Source of the DNA: Charina bottae
Taxonomy: Eukaryota > Chordata > Lepidosauria > Squamata > Charinaidae
Length of the DNA: 64,000 bases
Assembly: GCA_023362775.1 (NCBI GenBank)
Contig: JALMGJ010000002.1
Location: 106,878,481 to 106,942,480 of the forward strand
Direction of reading: 5' to 3'
In this document: positions 23,600 to 34,029 of the stretch, piece after piece
Numbering within the stretch: position 1 is the stretch's first letter
How the letters are laid out: every line of letters starts with the position of its first letter
Position numbers and translations under genes: made by a program
Notes under the pieces: generated by a model
Seen by the model: the letters and a program-made list of their open reading frames with translations, nothing else
Database searches by the model: none
What the model was told of the DNA's origin: nothing

Positions 23600-23945
23600 C
23601 ATTTAAATCAATATGGATGGTGACTGTGACCATGGCTATTTCTTGTGAGAAAGAATGTGACAAATCTAGAGCAAATAAAGTGTAGCAACATCACACTGTC
23701 AACAAGGTATGTATTGTCAAAACCATGGTTATTCCAGTCATAATGCATGGCTGTGAAATATGCACCATCAGAAAAGCCAAGCAAGGAAAAATCAACGACT
23801 TTGAACTGTGATGCTGGATAAAATTATGGGGAATATGTTGGAATGCAAGAAGAACAAATAATATCCTTTCAAGGCAGTATTAGTCATCCAGATCAATCAG
23901 AGACTGGGGATTCTGAGAAAACTTCATAGATGGAATTAAAACGCA
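23600..23945 (+). pseudogene. Old BovB/RTE LINE 3' fragment
   Basis: Recognisable from attgtcaaaaccatggtt (the TVKTMV block), a GCEIC-T-R-AK-RKINDFEL-like stretch and an mlekcGMLEC-RRTNNIL-like stretch, all parallel to the cleaner copies at 48.1 and 50.8 kb. Many substitutions and stops are present, which indicates an older wave. Confidence 0.65.
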
Positions 23946-23956
23946 GAACACATATT

Positions 23957-24505
23957 GTCAGGGAGTTTGTTGTAAATGTTCCAGCACTGAATTAATTCAG
24001 ATGGGTCCTGAAATTTCCCTTAAAACTCCCAAGCACTACCTGAACACACTGTAGCTGGCACTGGACAGACCTTATTCTCAGCACTGGCTTTTCCCATTTA
24101 GTGCTTACTGTCTCAGGTTCTTCTCCCTGTAGCTCTGCAAGTTTCCTTCTCTCTGATTCTTCCCTTAGAAGTGGCAGTAGTCCTGTGGGCTGGGTGGATA
24201 GGGTGTAATTGTATGTGGGAATGACCTTGGGAGACAGGAGGAAGAGCCGCAGACTAGACAATGGTCAGATAAGAGGCAGATGAGCCTGCACAAGGAATGG
24301 GGGTGTGGCAAACATCTCAAAAGGGACCTTCCCAAGTTTCTTGGACTGTAAGGGTAAGGGGGCGAGAAATGTACTTTCAGACTTGCAAGATTTGGTTAAC
24401 GTAACCTTACAATAAATTTAGAGCTAGTACTTCTGGGTGTACTTCTCTGGACTACCTCATAAGGTTGGCTTAGGGATCCAGGTCAAGGTCTATATCACCA
24501 AGACA
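23957..24505 (+). mobile_element. Possible solo LTR (uncertain)
   Basis: Starts tgtcaggga, contains an aataaa at about 24411 in a polyA-signal-like setting, and could end near a ccaagaca at about 24496-24503. The length of about 550 bp fits an LTR. No target-site duplication, primer-binding site or coding region was found, so this stays a weak suggestion. Confidence 0.25.
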
Positions 24506-24704
24506 AGGGTCAGGAGTAGTGGGGACAATGCCATCCTTCCACTGTTGCCCTAGATTGATTGAAAATATCTAACCATCTATCTATGTATTTATCTAGGAGA
24601 GAGAACATGGCCACCCATCTCACACAAGTGCCTCTGGCTGGTGTACAATAATTAAATTAAAATGAAAGGATTATATATAAAATACTGGGCAAAACGTTGG
24701 GAAA

Positions 24705-24776
24705 GATGAATAGATGGATTAGATAGATGATAGATAGATAGAGATAGAGACAGATAGACAGTCAGATAGACAGATA
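24705..24776. repeat. Degenerate GATA/CAGATAGA repeat
   Basis: Imperfect GATA units mixed with CAGA units just left of a Sauria SINE. Confidence 0.85.
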
Positions 24777-24807
24777 TTATATTTGAATCCATCCAAAGAA
24801 TGCAGGA

Positions 24808-25139
24808 AGGGGCGTGGTGGCTCAGTGGGTATGACGCCAGGCTTGTCGATTGGAAGATCGCAAGTTCGGAGGTTCGAATCCCTAGCCCTACATGCGGAGT
24901 GAGCTCCCGCACTAGCTCCAGCTCTTGCCAACCTAGCAATTCGAAAGCATGCAAATGCAAGTAGATGAATAGTTACCACTTTGGTGGGTAGGTAACAGCA
25001 TTCCGCGCGTCATGCGGCCACATGACCGCGGAAGCGTCTTTGGACAATGCTGGCTCTTCAGCTAACAAACGGAGATGAGCACCAGCCCCTAGAGTCGGAC
25101 ACGACTGCACAAATGTGCGGGGGGAACCTTTACCTTTTT
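24808..25139 (+). mobile_element. Sauria-type SINE
   Basis: Near-complete copy: tRNA-like head with box A (ggctcagtgggtatgacgcc) and box B (ggttcgaatcc), body with gcaaatgcaagtaga and the cggccacatgaccgcgga stretch, tail gagtcggacacgactg and cctttaccttttt. The 13-bp TSD aaagaatgcagga lies at 24795-24807 and 25140-25152. The intact box B suggests a fairly young copy. Confidence 0.92.
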
Positions 25140-25152
25140 AAAGAATGCAGGA

Positions 25153-26590
25153 GGTGTAGCAGGTGATGCAATGATGCTAATTAAGCAAACTAAGCCAATT
25201 TTTTTCAGTCCATTTTCTTTTTAAGGGTTTGTAGATTTATAGAAAATAGGTATGTTAAGCCTGTTAAGCCTCTAAGAAGTTTAAAACCTATTTTGGTTAA
25301 TATTTTGTTAAAAAGGAAAACATCACATTGAAAATCCACTGTTGTGATCTCAAATAGGATCAACAAAATTAGAATTGAAAGCCACATGACCTCTATAGGG
25401 CACCCCTGATGGAAGACAATTTTTCTATTAGGAATAGAAAGCATATGAAGCATTGGAAGTTTATTATGTGTACCACCCTTTCACTAGAAGAAATAAATCT
25501 GAGTACATTTGCATTGCCAAACAGCACGGGGGAACGGAACAATATTTTCTTGTATTGCAATTGGATAGAAACAAATTGGCAAAATAAAATTCATCCATAA
25601 ACTGGGCTGAAAATGGATTTCAAACTCTCTCCCTTCCTGCTATCAATGGAGAATGCGATCAAAGCTGTTATTGTTCAGTAATATAATTTACCGCTGAAAT
25701 ATATGTCAAACCTGAAATAAAAACTGCTGATTCATTGCTGCTCTACCTCATGAATCCAGCTTTGTTTCTCTCCTTATGAATAATATTATTCGTTAGCAAG
25801 ATTTCAGTGGGAACCGTACTTGTAATAAAATTAAAATAGTAGTGTCAGGATAATTTATTTTCAAATGCATTCATTTCTGCTACTGATAGCTGACAAGTAG
25901 CTACAGTATATTGTTTGACAAAAATATTTTTTTAGCTTTTGTGTGTAATCCAAATTGAAAAATTAATATGACATTTAATAATATGTCATTTTCACAAGAA
26001 CCAGTGATATATTTTAACTATACTGTATATACAGTATATAATTCAACTAAACAGAATTTTTTATTTTCCAGATTGTAGTTCTCTCACTCTCTTGTTCAGA
26101 AGCAAAATTTGAGGTTTGCCCATGCTTAAAAATAGAGTTATGGCCCAAGAAACCTGGGAGAGTGGGTTGTTTGTCTTTCTCTTTCTTTCTGGAGAGGTGC
26201 CCCACCCCACCCCACCCCACCCCACCCCCATGCCCCTAATGCTTAATGCAAGTCACATTTGCTTTGAATACTCAAAGTATCTGAGAGAAAGGTTTTTTTG
26301 GTCTTGAAAATGTCATAATTGACCACAGATTTTAGGGAAATGTGGACAGCTAACTATGACTTAGGTACCTTTTCTAAAATAATGTTATGATGATATGATG
26401 GTTTGATGGTTTGAGCAGCTTCTGTACTGTGAACTGTGTACTGCTGGTTTAAGCACAGCTTCTTTCTGTTAAAAGTTACTGTGGGTAATTTCCAGTATAG
26501 TTTGCATCCAATATACTCTCAGTCAGTTTCTGTATCCAGATCAGAGCAAGCATACATGGCACTCAATAGAGCTAGCAAAAATATAGTTGG
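25153..26590. other. No gene recognised
   Basis: AT-rich. Contains a perfect 20-bp palindrome (tatactgtat/atacagtata, 26019-26038) and a CCCCA array (26200-26230). No supported ORF. Confidence 0.5.
26200..26230. repeat. (CCCCA)n microsatellite
   Basis: About six CCCCA units. Short and perfect. Confidence 0.9.
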
Positions 26591-26593
26591 CTG

Positions 26594-26808
26594 AGCCAGT
26601 TTGGTGTAGTGGTTAAAGCACCAGGCTAGAAACTGGGAGACTGTTGAGTTCTAGTCCCGCCTTAGGCACGAAGACAGCTGGGTGGCCTTGGGCCAGTCAC
26701 TCTCTCTCTCTCAGCCCTAGGAAGAAGGAAGGGGAAGCCACTTCTTAAAATCTTGCCAAAAAAACTGCAGGGACTTGTCCAGGAGTCAACGCTGACTTGA
26801 AGGTACCA
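26594..26808 (+). mobile_element. tRNA-derived SINE (second family)
   Basis: Head gccagtttggtgtagtggtt, then gagttctagtcccgcc as the box B region, then a body with the gccttgggccagtcac and cagccctaggaag blocks, and an end with aaactgcagggacttgtcc and gagtcaacgctgacttgaag. The sequence after it is an AACAA-rich tail (26808-26850). Same family as 1032, 28462 and 35093 (-). I do not assign a family name. Confidence 0.85.
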
Positions 26809-26961
26809 AAACAAACAAAACAAAACAAAACAAAAAAACAAAAAAACCCACAATCATTTAACTGGCAAAACAGGAAAAGAAAAAACAAAGGCAAAAGCAG
26901 GAAGAGAAAGACATGAACAACAGGTGATCAATAAAAAGGGCTTAATATCCACTATCTGCAT

Positions 26962-27270
26962 CAGGGTTTCTCAACCAGGGTTCCATGGAACCCTAGGGTT
27001 CTATGACAGATAGCTAGGGGTTCCCTGGGAGATCACAATTTATTTAAAAAAATATTTCAAATTCGGGCAACTTCACATTAAAGAGCCAAGTTTCATTCTT
27101 TATTTTCACTTTAAGAACACTGTTAATGCATATATACAGGCCTACACATGAAACAAATATAATAATTTTGTGGCTTCTGGCCTATATTTGAGCCTGAATG
27201 TGCAGGGGTTCCCTGAGGCCTGAAAAATATTTCAAGGGTTCCTCCAGGGTCAAAAAGTTGAGAAAGGCTG
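26962..27270. mobile_element. hAT-type MITE
   Basis: A 309-bp element with imperfect terminal inverted repeats: cagggtttctcaacc at the left and ggttgagaaaggctg-like sequence at the right (gttgagaaaggctg). It is flanked by an 8-bp duplication with one mismatch (atctgcat 26954-26961, atctacat 27271-27278), the size expected for hAT transposons. Subterminal gggttcc / ggaaccc blocks repeat at both ends. No coding capacity. Confidence 0.82.
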
Positions 27271-27278
27271 ATCTACAT

Positions 27279-28457
27279 GATTTGTACTGTATCTCCATTA
27301 GAAGGGATGGAATTTTCCAGAGCCCCTGGAAACAACATTGTGGGCAATTAGCATGGGAAAGGGAGGGGCTTTGGTTATTCCAGCTTTACCTCTTTTATGT
27401 ACATAATGGCAGCAGAATAGGGATGGAAGGTAGATAAGCTCCTTTAATACTACACCAGGAAGGAAACAATTTGGTGGATGGGGATGTTTCCAACACTCTC
27501 GCCCAAGGCTTCATCACTTGGTTTATACCTAATGCCTGCAGTCTTGAGAAAAAATCTTTGTAAGTTCTTTATGCGGAGGAGGAAAAGGCTTAATTAAATG
27601 TCAGAGTGCTTCCCCCACCCTTTCCTGGTCAATCTTAAACTAGGTTTTGGAATTAATTGATTCTAGTGCATTTTTAATGATATGGAGATCACTTTGTTTT
27701 TGTTTTTACAAAAATTAATAATAAAATGAATCATCACTCCCTTTTTTTTGCACTAAGAAAGGGCAGATACCCATTGCTTCATTTGGCCTTTCTGCACATG
27801 TCTTCTTTTAATTTTGTATATGTATGTAATAGAGTTTCTCATTGTTAAAATTTAATTTACTTTTTCTGATCTTGTTTTTTTTAACCTTTATGCTGGTGCT
27901 AATACTAAATAACATTTCCCTAACAAACAAACAAAATAGTGTGTTAATAAATTTGCCCAGTTCTTAGGGCTATGGAACATATGGATTATGGTGGAAGTTT
28001 AATGAGTTGAAAAAAGGGAGTCATGAGCACAATGGATCTAAATGGACAGAAATTATTTTTAATGAGTCACTATTGATTTTCATCCATAAATGCTAGACGG
28101 GGCTGTTCACAAATTGCCACAGAGCTGGCAAATTTGTGTTTGGGTTGTAACATTCAGGCTGCAGATGGAGGCTTGAATGACAGAATATTGCTCTTCAGAA
28201 GAATGTCCTCCATGTAGAAATCAAGATATTAATCAGGGTAGTTATTGATGAAAAACAGGGCGTACAGTTCTTCTGAAAGAATATCTCAGGTAAGGTAACA
28301 CTATTGCCAACACGCATAATTACCAACTCAGTGAAACTAGACCCATGTTTTTCCTCATCTCCTTGCAGAGTAAGTTTCATGTGATGAGATGTCCAACATT
28401 AATATTTGGATAATGAAACATAAAACTTATATACTTAATATGTGTGCTCGTTGGTAT
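27279..28457. other. No gene recognised
   Basis: About 1.2 kb of AT-rich sequence without a supported ORF or repeat signature. Confidence 0.5.
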
Positions 28458-28461
28458 GACA

Positions 28462-28674
28462 GCCAGTTTGCTGTAGTGCTTAAGGCACCAGGCTGGAAAC
28501 CGGGAGACTGTGAGTTCCAGTCCCACCTTAGGCACAAAGCCTTGGGCCAGTCCCTCTCTCTCAGCCCTAGGAAGCAGGCAAGGGCAAACCACTTCTGAAA
28601 AACCTTGCCAAGAAAACTGCAGGGACTAGTCCAGGCAGTCACCAGGAGTCAAGACTGACATGAAGGCACACATA
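28462..28674 (+). mobile_element. tRNA-derived SINE (second family)
   Basis: Same family as 26594: gccagtttgctgtagtgctt head, body with gccttgggccagtcc, end with caggcagtcaccaggagtc and gacatgaaggcacacata. A short internal deletion removes the agctgggtgacc segment. Confidence 0.85.
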
Positions 28675-28679
28675 CACAA

Positions 28680-29345
28680 AAAAAGATGCTATGAAAAGCA
28701 GCTAACACCATTTATGAGTCCTGACATAGATGTGATGTTGGGAGCTCTGTTATTTCAAGTTTTCTTCTTCTTTCAGCATACAACATCCAAGTGTAATCTG
28801 AGTTTTCAAGACTTCGTGTAGTTGTGATAAATTCAAAAGCACTGGGTATGATCCTCCCATTTCTAATCAAATTGTAATTTATAATTTCAATTAAACGTAA
28901 ACATAAAATTAAATACAGTTTTTATCCTGGTCCCACCATCTCTTTTAGTATGTACTGTAGCTCTCAACATACCACTTAATAAATTGCAGTATGATCTTTC
29001 CATAAATTCTGAAGTAGCAAGAAAATGAGGAATGAGGAAACACTTGGAATATATGCAATAATCCATTTTTTCACAGCCTTTATTATTTTGTTCTTTTAAA
29101 ATGTATTTTGTATAAATTGGTTTGCTTATAAAAATACATTTTATATTTTATATGTTTATTCAGAAAATTGTGATAAATTTAGTGACTTAAATTAGCTTAA
29201 AATGGTTTAAATTTTGTTACAAATGGAGCTATAAGCTAAGGAATGTTGCATCTCTTCATTTTTGCCTGCTTAGGAAAAGCACACTGGCAAAAAATTAATA
29301 ATGAAAACAGAAGAAACCATCTAGATTATCATAATGTATCTATAA
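28680..29345. other. No gene recognised
   Basis: AT-rich, with several ttttatatttta-type runs near 29120-29200. No ORF or repeat family recognised. Confidence 0.5.
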
Positions 29346-29347
29346 AA

Positions 29348-29669
29348 GGTAAAGGTAAAGGTTTTCCCCTGCACAGTCGTGTCCGACTCAAGGGGGATGT
29401 GCTCATCTCCATTTCTTAGCCAAAGAGCCAGCGTTGTCCGAAGACGTTTCCGCGGTCCTGTGGCCGGCATGACGTGTGCGGAATGCTTTTACCACCCCAA
29501 CAAAGTGGTACCTATTTGTCTACTTGCGTTTGCATGCTTTCAAATTGCTAGGATGGCAGGAGCTGGGGCGAGTGTGGGAGCTCACTCTGTCACATGGCGC
29601 TCGGTTCTCAAACCGCCGACCTTCCTATCAACAAGCCTGGCGTCTTAACCACTGAGCCATCGTGCTCCT
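29348..29669 (-). mobile_element. Sauria-type SINE
   Basis: Minus-strand copy. On the plus strand it begins with the tail aaaggtaaaggtaaagg and cagtcgtgtccgactc and ends with the tRNA-like head (aagcctggcgtcttaacc, then gagccatcgtgctcc). The left flank ends in atctata, and the right flank is an atctat array, so the target duplication seems to have grown into the array. Confidence 0.9.
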
Positions 29670-29670
29670 T

Positions 29671-29930
29671 CCATCTATATCTATATCTATATCTATATCT
29701 ATATCTATATCTATATCTATATCTATATCTATATCTAATCTATATCTATATCTATATCTATATCTATATCTATATCTATATCTATATCTATATCTATATC
29801 TATATCTATCTACATCATCTATATCTATATCATCTATCTATATCATCTATCTATATCTATCTCTCTATATCATCTATCTATATCTATCTCTATATATCAT
29901 CTATATACAGTATCATCTATATCTGTGTTT
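29671..29930. repeat. (ATCTAT)n microsatellite
   Basis: About 140 bp of almost perfect hexamer units, then a degenerate part with atcatctat variants to about 29930. It is directly adjacent to the SINE head. Confidence 0.95.
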
Positions 29931-29934
29931 TTGC

Positions 29935-30288
29935 CCCCTCTAAATAATTACTATAACAAATATAAATTTTCAGGAAAAAAAATGAGAAAAATGTGAAAAT
30001 GAGCTCAGAACACCCATTTTGTCACGTGAAATGTTGTATAATTTGTTTTATTTTCTAAACCTATTGGCAAAGTTTACTTCTTTGATCTTTTATTATCATT
30101 TCCATATGTATGAAGCTTGTTCTGAAACAAGTTTCTGTAATATTTCACATATTTGTTTCTTTCTTAACATGAAACATTTCCAAACATATAATTCCTTTCA
30201 AATCTTTTACCTTGATGTATAATTTAAAATGGACTGTGAGACTGTGACCTATTCAACTTTTATGCTTATATCAAACTAATGACAACAT
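29935..30288. other. No gene recognised
   Basis: AT-rich sequence without a supported ORF. Confidence 0.5.
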
Positions 30289-30289
30289 G

Positions 30290-30845
30290 TACAGCAACCA
30301 GCCTTAAAACTGACAATGAAGATATTGAAGCAGTAGACAGCTTCTGCCTTTCAGGATTGTCTATCAACAGTAAAGAAGCCAAGAAATATGTTGCAGACTA
30401 CAACTTCATAGAGTAACAGTAAAGGCCTTGTGACAGATATTTAGATGCTGGAATGTGTCTATACCTACAAAGATCAGAAGCGTGGCGGCAATGTTTTCCC
30501 TGTGACATTCTATGGAAACAAAAGTTGGAGTTTGAAGAAGCAGGGCAGAAGAGTATTGACACTTTTGAACTTTGGTGTTGGAGAAGACTCCTGAGAATAC
30601 CACGGAGATCCAATAAAACAAACAAATGCATCATCCACTTGAGGCACAAATTGCTAGGCTCAAATTATCATCTTGGATACATTATGTGAAGACCTAGCTC
30701 TCTGGAGACTATAATGCTGGAAAGATGGAAGTAATGAAAAGAAGATGACCAGCAGCAAGGTGGATGGATTCAATTACAGTGGCAATGGGTGCCCTGTTAG
30801 AAGACTTGAAAGACTAGGCTGCAAACAGATCATACTGGATAAAAT
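30290..30845 (+). pseudogene. RTE/BovB-like LINE C-terminal remnant, left part
   Basis: Decayed frames contain the FELWCWRRLLRIPRRSNKTN block at about 30566-30625, the counterpart of FELWCWRRLLRVPWTARRSN in the clean BovB copies, followed by a region like the BovB C-terminal end. It is cut at 30845 by the twin-primed LINE and its own 3' tail resumes after 32069. Confidence 0.7.
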
Positions 30846-31430
30846 CATTGGCGATCACTCGTAGCCGAGTAAGATTGTCTTCCAAAGGTAAAATTTTAAC
30901 AGTGGATCCATAAGTGGCTATAAAGGCCAATTCTGGATCCACACAACCTCCCACAGTGAGGGCATAGGTTTCCGGGTGGGAGACGGTCATGATTAGGGTT
31001 TGCCTGACGTGCCTTCCTTTCAGCTCTTTTCTCCCTTTCGCCCTGTACTCGTGCTTCTTCAAAGTCCATAGCGCCATTAATAAAGGCTGTCCTCCAATTG
31101 AAACGCTCATGAGTTAAGGCTTCCCAGTTCTCAATGCTGATATTACATTTTTTTAAATTAGCTTTGAGAGTATCTTTGAATTTCTTTTGCTGTCCACCAA
31201 TATTCCGTTTTCCATTCTTAAGTTGGGAGTAAAGTAGCTGCTTTGGAAGACGATGGTCAGGCATTTGAACAACATGACCGGTCCAGCGAAGTTGATGTTG
31301 GATGATCATTGTTTCAATGCTGGTGGTTTTCGCTTCTTCTAATACGCTAACATTAGTCCGCCTATCTTCCCAAGTAATTTGCAGAATTTTTCGGAGGCAG
31401 CGTTGATGGAATCTTTCAAGAAGTTGGAGG
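30846..31430 (-). pseudogene. LINE ORF2 C-terminus with C2H2 zinc finger
   Basis: An open frame on the minus strand from about 31430 down to a stop at 30896. It contains LERFHQRCLRKILQITWEDR, TSIETMIIQHQLRWTGHVV and GKRNIGGQQKKFKDTLKANL, and ends with a finger-like CPHCGRLCGSRIGLYSHLWIHC type pattern (C-x2-C-x12-H-x3-H). This is a known C-terminal region of a vertebrate LINE group, but I cannot name the clade with certainty. It is open through about 178 codons despite the inversion. Confidence 0.75.
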
Positions 31431-32069
31431 TGGAAACTATCGAGGCATCTCCCTTCTAGCCACAGCAGGCAAAATCCTGGCAAAGATCATCACAAACCAT
31501 CTCCTATCTGTATCAGAAGACATCCTCCCTGAAACGCAAAATGGCTTCCGCCCTTCCAGGGGAACAGTGGATATGATCTTCAATGCACGACAGCTTCAAT
31601 AAAAAGGCAAGGAGCAAAACTGCCCTCTGTACATGGCGTTTATTGATCTGACTAAAGCTTTTGATACTGTAAATCGTACTGCTCTCTGGACCATCCTTCT
31701 GAAAATCGGATGCCCTGATAAATTTGTGAACATCTTGCGGCTACTCCATGACGACATGATGGCAACAATCCTGAATAACAATGGCTCTCAAAGCGATCCA
31801 TTTAAATTGGAATCCGGCGTTAAATAGGGATGTGTTATTGCTCCAACCTTATTCACTATCTTCATCGCTATGATTATACACCTTGTTGAAGAGAAACTTC
31901 CTACTGGTGTAGAAATTATATATCGAACAGATGGAAAGCTTTTTAATCTTAGTAGGCTGAAAGCAAAAAATAAGGTAATTACAACTTCTGTTATAGAACT
32001 TCAATATGCTGATGATAACGTAGTCTGTGCACACTCCGAGGAAGATCTTCAAACTATCCTAAACATCTT
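31430..32069 (+). pseudogene. LINE reverse transcriptase fragment (inverted 5' segment)
   Basis: Contains GNYRGISLLATAGKILAKII, NGFRPSRGT, MAFIDLTKAFDTVNRTALW, a GV(K)*GCVIAPTLF motif with a stop in place of Arg/Gln near 31825, and LQYADDNVVCAHSEEDL. A further stop lies near 31600. The order is that of the RT palm motifs A to C. The thumb and the region before the C-terminal segment are missing, as expected from the twin-priming gap. Confidence 0.8.
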
Positions 32070-32082
32070 TACTGGATAAAAT

Positions 32083-32140
32083 ATATCTTTGTGGTTGCTA
32101 AGAGTTGACACTGACCTGATGGCACATAATTATTTTAATT
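32083..32140 (+). pseudogene. RTE/BovB-like LINE remnant, 3' tail
   Basis: The ttgtggttgctaagagttga and cctgatggcacataa stretch is the 3' end of the RTE-type copy interrupted at 30845. Confidence 0.6.
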
Positions 32141-32144
32141 GTTC

Positions 32145-33660
32145 TTCTATTAAAAACAAAAATTCAAGGGACAAAAGCAGAAAACCTGTTTCATATTTTT
32201 ACCCTAGGCTTGGTAAAAACTACTATGTAATGTAGTCCCATTTTACAAGGAGTTGTAAGGTTTTACGGGAGGCTATAGAAAGCAACAAGGCAAGACACAG
32301 GAGATGAAGGAAATGTCTTTTTGGAAGCTAAGCCACTGGCTCAGTTTCTCATTTCTCCAGGCAGTCCTGACCATTATTTATGAAATTATCATCATTATAA
32401 TAGTTAATGATATTTTACATATGATTACCAATCAAAGAGAATACATATGATTCTTTAAGTTGGAAATAAGTCCTGATCTTTCTCCCTTTTTCCCTTAGAA
32501 GAAAAATATCCTGATAAAAACTGCTTTTCAGAATGATTCCAAGTTTTATTTGTTTTGTTTTTCCTAATTCTGGTAGAAGGTGCCTTCATGTTACAAGAGA
32601 ACAGTGGTTGCTGTCAGCAGTAACTTGAGTGAAAGTAACAACCAAACTAAAGAAATAATCAATTACATGGTGATTCATTTGAAGTCAAAACAACTGGAAG
32701 GAAGCATTATGATCTGATAAAGTGGTAAAAATGCTTTATTTTACTTCTCTATTCTTCTCTATAGTTGTTTAATATAAAAGACTAAATTATTATTTCTAAG
32801 GTGAAAAGCTGCCTTGAATACTTGGACAATTAGGATCAGAGACAACAATCATGTAGAGGTAGAATTTGAATCTGTATTCCTTTGTGCCCTTTCAGAGCTC
32901 AAAGGAATAAGAATGGCTGGGAGATCTCTGAGGATCATTTTCTCTTTGTTTTGATATGATCTGTGTTGTGAGTTAACCACATGTCTGTTTAGAACTGGAT
33001 GAACTGAAGGGGAAGACCATTGCAGGAAGATGTTACAACAATCGAATAAATAGGACTTACAACATAATGAAACTCTGATGAGATTAGGCCATGTATTATT
33101 ATTTCAATGAATTTTGAAGTACAAAGGGGAATGTAACTCCAAGAAATGTTTTATTATAGGTAGGGAGTAGGTAGGGCAGATTTATATTCAGGCTTTAATA
33201 ACATATCTGGACATACATTCATGGTTTATTTAGGACTGAAATAGATTACTTACACTTGAAAGGTCACAAGAAATCAGGGCTTATGAATTGTCACTTGGTT
33301 TTCAGGAAGTTCAGGGGGGAAAAAAACTTTGGGAAAAGGCCTCACTCTGTTATGACTATGTGGGACTTTTTAAGGAAAATAATTTAAAATGCAAGAGTCT
33401 CAGCTACTTCATACATTTTTAAAAATGAGTTGGAATTCCCTCCCTCCCCTCCAAGGAAAGGAAAGGAGGAATTTTGTTCCTGGATTTTGTTCCTGCTAGT
33501 ATTCACCCCAGTATGGATTTGTTGGGAGTGAGAATCCCATATTTTCTCCATCAAGATCTATAACAAAGTTCTTTTGATTATTAATTTGGAGGAGGTGGCC
33601 CTATCAAGCTGTGCTACCTGCATAAGTAAAAGAAAACCCAGCTGCCCACATGGAGAATGA
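32145..33660. other. No gene recognised
   Basis: 1.5 kb of AT-rich sequence without a supported ORF or repeat signature. Confidence 0.5.
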
Positions 33661-33666
33661 ATGAAT

Positions 33667-33820
33667 TTATCTGTATCTGTATCTGTATCTGTATCTGTAT
33701 CTGTATCTGTATCTGTATCTGTATCTGTATCTGTATCTGTATCTGTATCTGTATCTGTATCTGTATCTGTAACTGTATCTGTAACTGTAACTGTAACTGT
33801 AACTGTAACTGTATCTGTAT
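33667..33820. repeat. (CTGTAT)n microsatellite
   Basis: About 18 CTGTAT units, then a stretch where CTGTAA units replace them. It directly abuts the end of the family 1 PLE at 33826. The long frames on both strands here are repeat artefacts. Confidence 0.95.
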
Positions 33821-33857
33821 CATCTGTGGAGTCCTTGGTGTTCTCTGAGCCTTGTTG

Positions 33858-33909
33858 TTTTCTTGCAGACATTTCATTGCCAGACTAAGCAACATATTCA
33901 GGGCAAAAA
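33858..33909 (-). ncRNA. Decayed hammerhead-like motif, PLE family 1
   Basis: Same position as in the first family 1 copy, but the core reads CTGAATA and GAAATGTC, so an invariant G and helix III are lost. Expected to be inactive. Confidence 0.5.
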
Positions 33910-34029
33910 GGAAGTGGGACTTGCTTTCTGTTTATATATCGTGGCTTGTCCTGCTTGTGTTGGTGGAGGTGTAATTCACTCCTTGGGAGTTCCTTGATTG
34001 GGATGTTGTTTGCTGTATGATTGATTGAT

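Larger units (their letters stand above)
30846..32069 (-). mobile_element. LINE with twin-priming inversion, clade not assigned
   Basis: The insertion lies between 13-bp direct repeats (tactggataaaat, 30833-30845 and 32070-32082). The 3' segment reads on the minus strand (30846 to about 31430); the 5' segment is inverted and reads on the plus strand (about 31430-32069). The upstream segment's truncated 5' end faces the 3' segment at the junction, and its inner end meets the flank, exactly as predicted by twin priming. Both parts belong to one LINE whose reverse transcriptase carries AFIDLTKAFD and YADD. Confidence 0.85.

Noticed and set aside
24840..24915. tRNA-like sequence with good box A and box B
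   Set aside because: It is the head of a Sauria SINE with body, ACCTTT tail and TSD, not a tRNA gene.
26019..26038. 20-bp perfect palindrome tatactgtat/atacagtata
   Set aside because: Such AT-rich palindromes are common in this genome type. No transposon or regulatory context was found.
29594..29947. Open frames of 90-117 codons over the ATCTAT array
   Set aside because: Repeat-encoded YL/SI polymers that run in from a SINE. No evidence of coding.
33558..33895. Long open frames in several phases across the CTGTAT array
   Set aside because: They are translations of a hexamer microsatellite (IQ, DT, SV, IC repeats) with no stop by periodicity. Not genes.
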